Positions 34,594 through 41,913 of a stretch of DNA of 47,079 nucleotides are shown one piece after another. The position numbers were made by a program, and so were the translations under genes. Origin of the DNA: Myxococcota bacterium. GTDB taxonomy: Bacteria > Myxococcota_A > Polyangia > JAAYKL01. The stretch is taken from NCBI GenBank assembly GCA_030065855.1, contig JASJCT010000074.1:1-47079 (forward strand). Direction: 5' to 3'. The notes below the pieces were generated by a model that was not told the origin of the DNA, did no database searches, and saw only the letters and a program-made list of their open reading frames with translations. Numbering within the stretch: the stretch's first letter is position 1; every line of letters begins with the position of its first letter.

Positions 34594-35298
34594 ATGCGAT
34601 TTGAAACCGAATTGACCACTGGCACCCTCATCCGGCGATACAAGCGATTCTTAGCCGACGTGGCCCTTGCAGACGGTACCGTGGTCACAGCCCACGTTCC
34701 CAACACCGGGTCCTTGAAAACCACGTCAGACCCGGGCAGCCCAGTGGCACTCTCCTATCACCCGCGTCCCACGCGAAAGCTGAAATGGACCTTGGAGCTG
34801 GTTCAAGTGCCGGGCGGCTGTTGGGTCGGGGTCAATACGGCCAGGCCCAATCACATTGTCAAGGAAGCGATTGAGCAACAGCGCATCCCCTCCTTAAAAG
34901 GTTTTGAGACATTGCGAACCGAGGTGTCCTATGCGGGCAATTCGAGGATCGACATCCTGCTCGAAAACAGGGACGAGCGCTGCTATGTCGAGGTGAAAAA
35001 CGTCACCTACAAAGAGCAAAACAGGGCCCTCTTTCCAGATGCGGTAACAGCGCGGGGCACCAAGCACCTGCTCGCCCTGTTGGAGATGGTTCGCGCGGGC
35101 CATCGGGGCGTTATATGCTTCCTCGTCAATCGGGGCGACTGTACCTCCATGGGACCGGCCGCCCACATCGATCCGGTCTATGCAGAGACCCTCAGCGACG
35201 TGTCGAAGGCAGGTGTGGAGATACTGGCTTACAGGGCAACAGCAACCCTCAGGGGTATTGATATCGACCGCAAGGTTCGGGTCTTTTTGAAGCCATAG
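34594..35298 (+). CDS. sfsA: SfsA family protein (sugar fermentation stimulation protein homologue)
   Basis: A 234-residue protein matching SfsA along its length: AHVPNTGSLKTTSDPGSPV, KLKWTLELVQ, VNTARPNHIVKEAI, SRIDILLENRDERCYVEVKNVTY, FPDAVTARGTKHLLALLEM and HIDPVYAETL. The D-IL-L and E-V-K pattern is that of a PD-(D/E)XK nuclease-like fold; SfsA is reported as a DNA-binding protein in E. coli, with an unclear role. I chose the ATG at 34594 because the longer open frame begins inside the repeat. The ribosome-binding site (AGGA) is weak. It ends one base before the convergent FHA gene. Confidence 0.93.
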   Translation: MRFETELTTGTLIRRYKRFLADVALADGTVVTAHVPNTGSLKTTSDPGSPVALSYHPRPTRKLKWTLELVQVPGGCWVGVNTARPNHIVKEAIEQQRIPSLKGFETLRTEVSYAGNSRIDILLENRDERCYVEVKNVTYKEQNRALFPDAVTARGTKHLLALLEMVRAGHRGVICFLVNRGDCTSMGPAAHIDPVYAETLSDVSKAGVEILAYRATATLRGIDIDRKVRVFLKP

Positions 35299-35299
35299 A

Positions 35300-36226
35300 T
35301 CACACCCGGGTGATGTAATCCCTCGAGATAAGGTCCACCACGATGTCGGCAGCCTCGGTATTGGTGACAGGCGATCGGTCCAAAACTTCGCGCATGGTCC
35401 CGTAGTTGTGCACCAATTGGAACACATCCAGCTCATTGGCGTTCAGGTCTGCGAGGCGAGAGAGCAGGGGCGTTACCACAACCAGCTCCGAATCCAGCGG
35501 CGGCAGCTTATTTTCCATATTGCGGAGCTCGTCGAGCTGGGTCAGTCCGTCCATCAGGATATGCTCGGTGGGCATATCGATGGTCTCTGGAAAGTTGCGC
35601 GGCTCTGGACCACACAGCTCGAATGTACCGTCGTCCCAGGATAGGATGCGGAACATCGCCTTTAGGGGATTGAGCCCTGGGGAATCGTCGACCGATGCAT
35701 AGATAATGCGACCGCCGTTAAAATGAATCTTGGCCACCAAATCGTATTTGTTGATGATCAACGTGCCGGTCTTTTTACTGGTGCTCAAGAGCTGAATCAA
35801 ATCCGGCAGGGGAATTTCGCGAATCGTTCCGGTCATCGACCGGCTGGCGTGCATTGTGGTCTTTGATACGCTGGTCTCTGGCTGATGGGGTGTCGGTACT
35901 GGACCCGCCTCGGTCTGTCTGGGGTGTGTATTGCTCTCGACAACTTTCATAATAGATGTTCCAATCAGAATGCGATCTCCCTGGTCCACGACAGTTTTTG
36001 ACACCTTTTCGCCATTTACAAAGGTGCCGTTCGTGCTGCCCAGATCCTCAAGATGAAGTTTCCCTTCCTCAATCCAAAGGCGCGCGTGTTTGCGCGATAC
36101 CATGTCCTCCATGAGGACGAGGTCGATTTCAGAGCTGCGTCCTATCAGTATCTTTTCTGTTTCTGAAAGAGCGTACTCCCCTCCTTTATATTTTCCTGAA
36201 ATAAAGCGTAACGCAAGCCGAGACAT
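35300..36226 (-). CDS. FHA domain protein with DUF4388
   Basis: A 308-residue cytoplasmic protein. The N-terminal FHA domain (about 1-95) has GRSSEIDLVL, SRKHARLWIEEG and STNGTFVNG, the phosphothreonine-binding loops. A DUF4388 domain (about 130-245, GTIREIPLPDLIQLLSTSKKTG) follows, a module common in myxobacterial and cyanobacterial signalling proteins. A helical C-terminal part (about 245-308) resembles the end of such proteins. It could read phosphorylation by Ser/Thr kinases such as the one at 30108-32804. GGAGG lies about a dozen bases before the ATG. A dyad TTGGTA / TACCAA (36251-36272) is just upstream. Confidence 0.9.
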   Translation of the reverse strand: MSRLALRFISGKYKGGEYALSETEKILIGRSSEIDLVLMEDMVSRKHARLWIEEGKLHLEDLGSTNGTFVNGEKVSKTVVDQGDRILIGTSIMKVVESNTHPRQTEAGPVPTPHQPETSVSKTTMHASRSMTGTIREIPLPDLIQLLSTSKKTGTLIINKYDLVAKIHFNGGRIIYASVDDSPGLNPLKAMFRILSWDDGTFELCGPEPRNFPETIDMPTEHILMDGLTQLDELRNMENKLPPLDSELVVVTPLLSRLADLNANELDVFQLVHNYGTMREVLDRSPVTNTEAADIVVDLISRDYITRV

Positions 36227-36250
36227 GTTAAAAATAGCCCTCCGGCGTCA

Positions 36251-36272
36251 TTGGTAGATATTTTTTTACCAA
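36251..36272 (-). promoter_or_regulatory. Perfect dyad in the leader of the FHA-DUF4388 gene
   Basis: TTGGTA and TACCAA form a perfect 6-bp dyad separated by ten AT-rich bases, about 25 bp upstream of the start codon. It could be an operator or a weak hairpin; without expression data this is only a candidate. Confidence 0.25.
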
Positions 36273-36374
36273 GACTGATCGCCTAATTGGATAACCGTTT
36301 TGTATTTTGCTGCCCCCACGTCATCAAGTCAAGGAAACTCATCTGCCAAACCGCGCAGTACTGCCGTGCTTATA

Positions 36375-38051
36375 TCAATCCTGTTTTCTTTCGTACAGCA
36401 TGCGCGGTGTCCAAGAGCCACTGTCCGAGACACCTGCAGCTAAGATGCGGTCGACGCGAGCCGATCCGTCCGGGGCCCTTTCTGCAACGATGAAAATATC
36501 AAACGCGGCCTCCATTAACAGAGCTGCCTCCTGAACCGGTACCGGCACGCCGGCCGAGACCAGGTATGCGGCGAGCTCCCGATCCAGGGGCCCGGTGGCA
36601 CCCAATGGAAGCTCTGCTGCCAAACCGATCCGGTTCGCCCCGGCTGCCAGCACGTGCGGTAGATCGCAGGCCCGGGTGCCTTCAACTGTCAACCAGGTGG
36701 GATCGAGCGCCACTGCGTGGGGGATGAGGACCTCCAGTCCGTGGGGATCTGACGGCCGGTCTCCCTGGGACCGAACGCGCAACCTGAGTCGCCCCGGTGC
36801 GGTCGATCTGATCAGCGGCAGGCTTTCTAGGGTCGCGACGAAGGCATCGGTGGGCAACAGGGCGATCACCGATTCGAGCACTGAAAGGCGCATCAGATGG
36901 GATGGGCCAACGATACCAATGTTGGCTGTTGCCGCGACAGCTTCCTCGACCAGGGCGCGCGCTGGCGTTGCAAAGGCTGTGTCCACTGTTTTTTGGGGAT
37001 GATGTGCGGCTTTCTTATCAAGGGTTAGGGACGGGCTCCCAATGGCGCCCGGTGGCAGGGCGACAAAGGCAACATACCCCTCTTCGGTTCGAAATTGGGA
37101 TACACCGGGCATGCCCCCGCTCAGTGCCTCGCGTCCAGCTGCCAGGCAGCGCAAAGCCTGGGCCATATCCCCTGGACTGACAAAGGCGCTAGGGGCTCGC
37201 TGCCACGCTGTGCCCTTGTGCAAAAAAACCATGTCCGATCGCGTTGCTAGGACCCGGTTGACGTCGGGATCATCCAACCAAGCTGACAGTGGCCCGAGAT
37301 CGACCACCGTGCGAAAGACCTTTCCCTTGAGGATAGCGATATCTGTGTCAGGCGGCACTTTGCCCCTCGATGCGACGTCATCTACGGTTTCACTAATGAT
37401 AATGCGGGCTTGCCCGGCAACACCAGCATCGACCTTCACCGGAACGCTGGTCCTGTCGATCCGCTTGATCTGGCGGGAGACGCGGTCGAGGATCTCATCA
37501 ATGAGGGCTGACGCGTCAGGTGTTGCCTTGGGCATATCCGTGCTTTTGGTCAGTGTCGTGGGAACGTCGGGCGGAGAAGGGGATGGACGTGAAATCGGAC
37601 GCCGCACCGCGCTGGGCCGATCGCGCTTTGATTTCGTGGCAGGGTCGACGCTGCTATGGGGCGGTGCAGGCGGAGGCGAGGGTGTCGGTGGCTGCACTGG
37701 CGGGAGCGTGGGTTTGGGCAGCTGTGGTGCATCCACGGCAGTGTCACCCGGTTCGAGTGCCTTGTGCCCCTCTACGCTGAGAATATAGTCCCCAGTGTAG
37801 ATTTTGTCGTTTAAGAAGACCGGCGTCGCACCAGTGATGCGGCGGCCGTTGACGTACGTGCCATTGGTGCTGTCCAAGTCTGTAATGAAGAATTGATTGT
37901 TCCGATAGGCGATCTCGGCATGGCGTTTGGAGACATTGCCCCGGGGCAATACCACGTCGTTTCCCTGCACGCGGCCGATGGTGATTTTATCTTCGTCAAA
38001 GGCCAGGTCTTGCTTGGCTCCCCCCTTCTCGGTGACGACAACGGTGAACAT
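36375..38051 (-). CDS. FHA domain fused to a degenerate CpaF/TadA-like secretion ATPase
   Basis: A 558-residue protein. The FHA domain (about 1-95) has GRVQGNDVVLPRG, VSKRHAEI and STNGTYVNG. A Pro-rich linker (about 100-180) leads to a region (about 185-555) that follows the CpaF/TadA type IV pilus/secretion ATPase: LSAWLDDPDVNRVLA, GGMPGVSQFRTEEGYVAFVALPPGAIGSPSLTLDKK, and a final LVSAGVPVPVQEAALLMEAAFDIFI. The nucleotide-binding site is missing: the Walker A position reads GPSHLMRLS (about 382-390) with no Lys, and no Walker B or Glu box is seen. It is therefore probably a pseudo-ATPase with a structural or regulatory role. The start at 38051 has GGAGG nine bases upstream. The FHA-DUF4388 gene follows 148 bp later on the same strand. 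Confidence 0.8.
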   Translation of the reverse strand: MFTVVVTEKGGAKQDLAFDEDKITIGRVQGNDVVLPRGNVSKRHAEIAYRNNQFFITDLDSTNGTYVNGRRITGATPVFLNDKIYTGDYILSVEGHKALEPGDTAVDAPQLPKPTLPPVQPPTPSPPPAPPHSSVDPATKSKRDRPSAVRRPISRPSPSPPDVPTTLTKSTDMPKATPDASALIDEILDRVSRQIKRIDRTSVPVKVDAGVAGQARIIISETVDDVASRGKVPPDTDIAILKGKVFRTVVDLGPLSAWLDDPDVNRVLATRSDMVFLHKGTAWQRAPSAFVSPGDMAQALRCLAAGREALSGGMPGVSQFRTEEGYVAFVALPPGAIGSPSLTLDKKAAHHPQKTVDTAFATPARALVEEAVAATANIGIVGPSHLMRLSVLESVIALLPTDAFVATLESLPLIRSTAPGRLRLRVRSQGDRPSDPHGLEVLIPHAVALDPTWLTVEGTRACDLPHVLAAGANRIGLAAELPLGATGPLDRELAAYLVSAGVPVPVQEAALLMEAAFDIFIVAERAPDGSARVDRILAAGVSDSGSWTPRMLYERKQD

Positions 38052-38149
38052 GTTAAAATTCCTCCAGGACTGGCACACACGCTAACGTGGCCCATCCTGA
38101 GGGGGCAGATTAGCCCGGTGCCCTGCTCTGGTCAATCGGGTAAGGGCTG

Positions 38150-38165
38150 GGCTAGGGTGCTAGCC
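38150..38165 (+). other. Perfect short hairpin upstream of the selenoprotein gene
   Basis: GGCTAG-GGTG-CTAGCC is a perfect 6-bp stem with a four-base loop and no T-run. It lies between the two divergent genes at 38051 and 38242; a TTGACA at 38176-38181 follows, with a poor -10. Its role is unknown. Confidence 0.3.
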
Positions 38166-38241
38166 GGCGCTCCAATTGACATGAGGGGGAACCACCTTTA
38201 AGCCTACTTGAGGGCGTGGCCCAACTTAAAAGGAGCAACCC

Positions 38242-38772
38242 ATGGGAAAAAAAACAGCACTGGCGGGCATGGCCATGATACTTTTGTGTGTAGGGTGTGG
38301 CAGCAATCAATATCAGGGGGCCTATCTCAAAACAGGCGAGCAAGCACCGGCATTTGAGTTCAAATCCCACGATGGCACAGCAGTCTCACTGACAGCGCTC
38401 ACAAAAAAGGGCCCGGTGGTGCTAACGCTCCTCAGGGGATTTTTCTGACCTTTCTGCCGTGGGCATCTGGACGAGATGCGAGACAATCACGCGGCCTTTG
38501 TCGAGGCCAATACCGCGGTCGTTGCGGTGACAAAAGATGATGTTGAAGACGTAATGGAATACTGCAGTGAAAATGAAATTCCGTTTTACTGCGTGCCAGA
38601 TCCCGAAGCGACCATTGGTGCGAGCTATTACCAACGTTCCAAACTGGGATTGATGCCCGCGATCTTTGTAATCGATCAGTCCATGGTGATTCGATATGTT
38701 CACTATGGCACTGGCATGGCCGATATTCCCACTGCAGCTGAACTACTTGAAATAGCAAAAAGCAGCCGATAG
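38242..38772 (+). CDS. Exported peroxiredoxin-like selenoprotein (in-frame TGA read as Sec)
   Basis: A 176-residue reading frame interrupted only by TGA at 38446-38448. Upstream it gives a signal sequence with a likely lipidation Cys19 (imperfect lipobox, CVGC) and the peroxiredoxin-like AHPC/TSA start (TGEQAPAFEFKSHDG, GPVVLTLLRGFF). In-frame downstream it continues PFCRGHLDEM and on to IFVIDQSMVIRYVHYG, the normal end of the family. The family motif is R-G-x-x-C-P-F-C-R, so the TGA replaces the catalytic Cys, giving Sec69-P-F-Cys72. A hairpin fitting a bacterial SECIS follows the TGA. AAAAGGAG precedes the ATG. I interpret it as an envelope-bound thiol/selenol peroxidase or oxidoreductase. 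A nonsense mutation is the alternative, but is less likely because the frame is intact and the hairpin is in place. Confidence 0.85.
38463..38479 (+). promoter_or_regulatory. Candidate bacterial SECIS element
   Basis: GCATCT-GGACG-AGATGC forms a perfect 6-bp stem with a five-base loop that begins GG. The loop starts 20 nt after the TGA at 38446-38448. This satisfies the published bSECIS rules: apical loop 16-37 nt from UGA, loop of 3-14 nt, G among its first two bases. An outer pairing of GCCGTG (38456-38461) with CACGCGGC (38488-38495) may extend it. Confidence 0.7.
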
Positions 38773-38880
38773 GTATTCTATCCCCCCAAATCGTTTACTT
38801 CCCCAAACTGTTTGATAAATAACGGGATGCGGCAAAAAAGTCGACATTCATCCTCTAATACAATAGTTTGCAATTTTGCG

Positions 38881-38909
38881 TTGCTTTAAAATATAACATT
38901 TGATATATT
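38881..38909 (+). promoter_or_regulatory. Sigma-70-type promoter for the acyl-CoA ligase gene
   Basis: TTGCTT and TATATT are separated by 17 bases, ending 54 bp before the ATG at 38964. A small hairpin CACC-CTTC-GGTG follows immediately, in the first bases of the transcript. The surrounding 190 bases after the selenoprotein gene contain no other feature. Confidence 0.45.
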
Positions 38910-38963
38910 TACACCCTTCGGTGAAAACATTTTATCTTGTATTCACCATAAAGAGGTCTTGCG

Positions 38964-40691
38964 ATGCATGAGAAAAAGCCCTGGTTAAAATTTTATGGCG
39001 ATGTGCCTGCGACCATCGACTACCCCAAGATGAGTATGTATGAGGCCGTGATGCTCACCGCAAAGGAGCGACCTGACGATATCGCGTACGACTTCATGGG
39101 GACGACTGCCACGTACCGGGAGTTTGCAGCGCAAATAGACAAATACGCCGATGGATTCGCGGCCCTCGGTCTCGCCAAGGGCGATAGGATTACCATTGCC
39201 ATGCCCACATCGCCGCCAGGGGTCATTGCCTTTTACGCGGCCAACAAGCTCGGTGCGGTATCGAGCATGATCCACCCCCTGTCGACAGAGAGCGAAGTGG
39301 CGTTTTACGTCGAAAAGAGCCAGAGCAAAATGGCGCTCACCCTGGATATGTTTTTTGAAAAATTCCAATCGGTGATGCGCGAATCCAACTGCCTTAAAAC
39401 ACTGGTCATCGCAAAGATGCAGCACTTCCTTCCTGGCCATCTAAAGGCGCTTTATTGGCTCAAGGCCGGCCGCAAGAACCCCACAGTGCGAGAGAACAAT
39501 GAAGTTAAGCTGCTCAACACCTTGCTCAGGACCGATCATCCAACAGCAGCCAAGGCAGCGGTCCACACCGACGACCTGGCTGTTGTCCTCTACAGCGGGG
39601 GCACCACGGGCAAGCCCAAGGGGATCATGCTATCCAACTACAATTTTATTTCCGAGGGGTTAATGGTTGCCAACTGGGCTGGCTTAGATATGAACTATCC
39701 CAAGATGTTGGCCGTGCTGCCCATCTTTCACGGGTTTGGGCTCGGCGTGTGCGTCAACACCATGTTCATGGCCGGGGGCACATGCATCATGGTGCCCATG
39801 TTCGATCCTGATCAGATTGCCAAGTTGATCAAAAAGAAGCGCCCCAACTACCTCATCGGTCCGCCGACCCTCTACGCTGCGCTCAGCAAGAACCCGAATT
39901 TTCAAAAGTCCGATTTGAGCTGCTTAAGAGCCACCTTTTCCGGCGCAGATACCCTGCCTAGGGTTGTCAAAGAGGAATTCGAGGCGATCGTCCAGAAATG
40001 CGGCGGCAACGTCAAACTGCTCGAGGGGTACGGCCTTACCGAAGCAGTGACCGCGATCATGGCCACCCCCTTGAACGATTACCGCGAGGGGAGCGTGGGT
40101 GTCCCGTTCCCAGACATGCAGGCCAAGATAGTGGTGCAGGGGACGCTCGAAGAGGCGCCGGTCAGAACAGAAGGGGAAATCTGCGTCGAGGGGCCGGCTG
40201 TGATGTTGGGGTACCTTGATGAACCCGAAGAGACAAACGCGACGATAAAGGTGCACGCGGACGGCAAGCGATGGCTCCACACCGGCGACATTGGGTCCAT
40301 GGATGAAAACGGCTTTTTTTATTTTAAGCTACGAGAAAAGCGGATGATCAAGTCATCGGGTATGAACGTCTACCCGGCCCAGGTCGAGGATCAGCTCACC
40401 AAGCATCCACTCGTCGAAGCGGCGTGTGTGATCGGCGTGCCAGATAAGGACCAAGTCGAGCGGGTCAAGGGATTTGTGGTGCTCAGGGATAAATCAGCAG
40501 CTGGCACAGACCTGGCTGAAGCGCTCATCGCCCACTGCCGAAAAGACCTGATCAAATGGAGTTGCCCCAGGGAGATAGAGTTCCGGGACGCCCTGCCCCA
40601 GACCCTGGTCGGCAAGATCGCCTACAAGGTGCTGGAAGAAGAAGAGATCGGCAAGCTCAAAGCCGCAGGCAAGTATGCTGGGGAGCATTAA
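38964..40691 (+). CDS. Acyl-CoA ligase (AMP-dependent synthetase family)
   Basis: A 575-residue adenylate-forming enzyme that activates a carboxylic acid to its CoA thioester. The AMP/ATP P-loop YSGGTTGKPKG is at 210-220, the adenine-binding GYGLTEA near 357, LHTGDIGSMDENGFFYFKLREKRMI near 430-455 and the C-terminal catalytic Lys in GKIAYK (about 551). The long-chain or medium-chain fatty acyl group is closest in feel, but the substrate cannot be read by eye. Two 2-hydroxyacyl-CoA dehydratase/benzoyl-CoA reductase family genes follow, separated by a repeat, which suggests an aryl or hydroxy acid. AGAGG precedes the start. Confidence 0.93.
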   Translation: MHEKKPWLKFYGDVPATIDYPKMSMYEAVMLTAKERPDDIAYDFMGTTATYREFAAQIDKYADGFAALGLAKGDRITIAMPTSPPGVIAFYAANKLGAVSSMIHPLSTESEVAFYVEKSQSKMALTLDMFFEKFQSVMRESNCLKTLVIAKMQHFLPGHLKALYWLKAGRKNPTVRENNEVKLLNTLLRTDHPTAAKAAVHTDDLAVVLYSGGTTGKPKGIMLSNYNFISEGLMVANWAGLDMNYPKMLAVLPIFHGFGLGVCVNTMFMAGGTCIMVPMFDPDQIAKLIKKKRPNYLIGPPTLYAALSKNPNFQKSDLSCLRATFSGADTLPRVVKEEFEAIVQKCGGNVKLLEGYGLTEAVTAIMATPLNDYREGSVGVPFPDMQAKIVVQGTLEEAPVRTEGEICVEGPAVMLGYLDEPEETNATIKVHADGKRWLHTGDIGSMDENGFFYFKLREKRMIKSSGMNVYPAQVEDQLTKHPLVEAACVIGVPDKDQVERVKGFVVLRDKSAAGTDLAEALIAHCRKDLIKWSCPREIEFRDALPQTLVGKIAYKVLEEEEIGKLKAAGKYAGEH

Positions 40692-40713
40692 TGTATCGAT
40701 TTAAGATAGCTAA

Positions 40714-40802
40714 TTCCCCCTTGAAAAAGGGGGTTAGGGGGATTTTCAAACGCCACGGGAATATTGACGAAATCCCCCCAGCCCCCTTTGCCAAAGGGGG
40801 AG
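40714..40802 (+). repeat. Pair of C/G-rich hairpin repeats in opposite orientation
   Basis: A reverse unit (40714-40747: TTCCCCCTTGAAAAAGGGGG, TTAGGGGGATTTTC) and a forward unit (40769-40802: GAAATCCCCCCAGCCCCC, TTTGCCAAA, GGGGGAGG) face away from each other with 21 bases between. They occupy almost all of the gap between the acyl-CoA ligase and the next gene. Each can fold on its own; the pair could also pair with each other. Confidence 0.75.
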
Positions 40803-40821
40803 GCCTTTTAAGGGTACATAT

Positions 40822-41913
40822 ATGACACTTAATATCAAAATACCCGGACGTATGCACACTATCGCGGCCCACCGGGAGAACAGCGGCCTTGTGGCTGCGG
40901 TGTTTCCCATTCACTATCCCAGGGCGCTTTTTAGGGCACACGGGATCTTACCCGTCGAGGTCTGGGGACCGCCCATTGCAGACAAGACCCTTGGCGACAG
41001 CCACCTTCAGGCGTACACCTGCTCTATCGCGAGGCTCGGGCTGTCCTATCTCATGGGCGGTGGGCTCGATGTGGCGGACATGTTCGTGGTGCCCCACTGC
41101 TGCGATACGCTTCAAGGGCTGGGCAGCCTGATAAGAGATTTTATCCCACGCGACAAACCGTGCTTCACGCTGTATCTACCGCGGGAAAAGCGCGACGCAG
41201 ACATCGCATTTTTCGCAGAAGAACTCAGCACAGTTGCAGCTGAGCTCCAGGGAATGTCCAACAAGGCGCCGACCCATGAGGCTCTGATCGAGGCCATCGA
41301 AACAGAAGCGCGCGCCACCGCAGCGGCCGATCAATTGATGAAGCGCCGCCTTTACCTGCCCTGCACCAACCGGGCGTTCTATGAACTCGTACGCTCCCGG
41401 GAATACCTGCCAGCAGAGCAGTTCACCTCGCTCGCCAACCAGGCGCTGGCCGCGGTCGAAGACAGGGAAAAACAGGGATTGAAGATAGTGCTGTCCGGTG
41501 TTGTACCAGAACCCATGGACCTGCTCGATGTCTTAGAAGACATGGGCGCGGTCGTAGTGGCAGACGATTTTCTGAGCACGGGCCGCCGCCTGTATCCCCC
41601 ACCTGGCAGGCACGCAGATCCCCTGACTCGAATGGCCGAGTCGGTGGTGAACGGGCCGCCTGATGCTACCCGGGGCTGCTCTTTTGACGATCGACTGGCA
41701 CACTTGCTGGGTCTTGTCCAAGAGAGCGGCGCAGCGGGTGTTATTTTTTACCATGCAAAATTCTGCGAGCCCGAGCAGTTTTACCTGCCTGCCCTCAAAA
41801 AAGGGCTCGAGGCAGCAGGCATTCCATCCTACCGCGTGGAACAGGATATCGGTGATGCCCTACCCGGCCAGATGGTGACGCGCCTTGAGGCGTTCTTGGA
41901 GATGTTGTCATGA
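40822..41913 (+). CDS. 2-hydroxyacyl-CoA dehydratase / benzoyl-CoA reductase family subunit (HgdB/BcrB-C-type)
   Basis: A 363-residue member of the HGD-D family, radical enzymes in which an ATP-driven electron activates a thioester. The three conserved Cys that bind the [4Fe-4S] cluster are in AYTCSIARLGL (C67), PHCCDTLQGL (C94) and HAKFCEPEQFYLPALKKGL (C315), and the C-terminal GIPSYRVEQD fits the family. Dehydration of a hydroxyacyl-CoA or reduction of an aromatic ring are both possible. The upstream ligase and the overlapping second subunit form a probable operon. AAGGG precedes the ATG weakly. Confidence 0.9.
   Translation: MTLNIKIPGRMHTIAAHRENSGLVAAVFPIHYPRALFRAHGILPVEVWGPPIADKTLGDSHLQAYTCSIARLGLSYLMGGGLDVADMFVVPHCCDTLQGLGSLIRDFIPRDKPCFTLYLPREKRDADIAFFAEELSTVAAELQGMSNKAPTHEALIEAIETEARATAAADQLMKRRLYLPCTNRAFYELVRSREYLPAEQFTSLANQALAAVEDREKQGLKIVLSGVVPEPMDLLDVLEDMGAVVVADDFLSTGRRLYPPPGRHADPLTRMAESVVNGPPDATRGCSFDDRLAHLLGLVQESGAAGVIFYHAKFCEPEQFYLPALKKGLEAAGIPSYRVEQDIGDALPGQMVTRLEAFLEMLS

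Noticed and set aside
38446..38448. TGA as a nonsense mutation making a pseudogene
   Set aside because: The frame is intact on both sides, the TGA is exactly at the family Cys, and a hairpin with SECIS geometry follows; a random mutation would not explain all three.
37..40802. CRISPR array from the recurring C/G-rich units
   Set aside because: The units are dispersed, palindromic and lack regular spacers; no cas genes are present.
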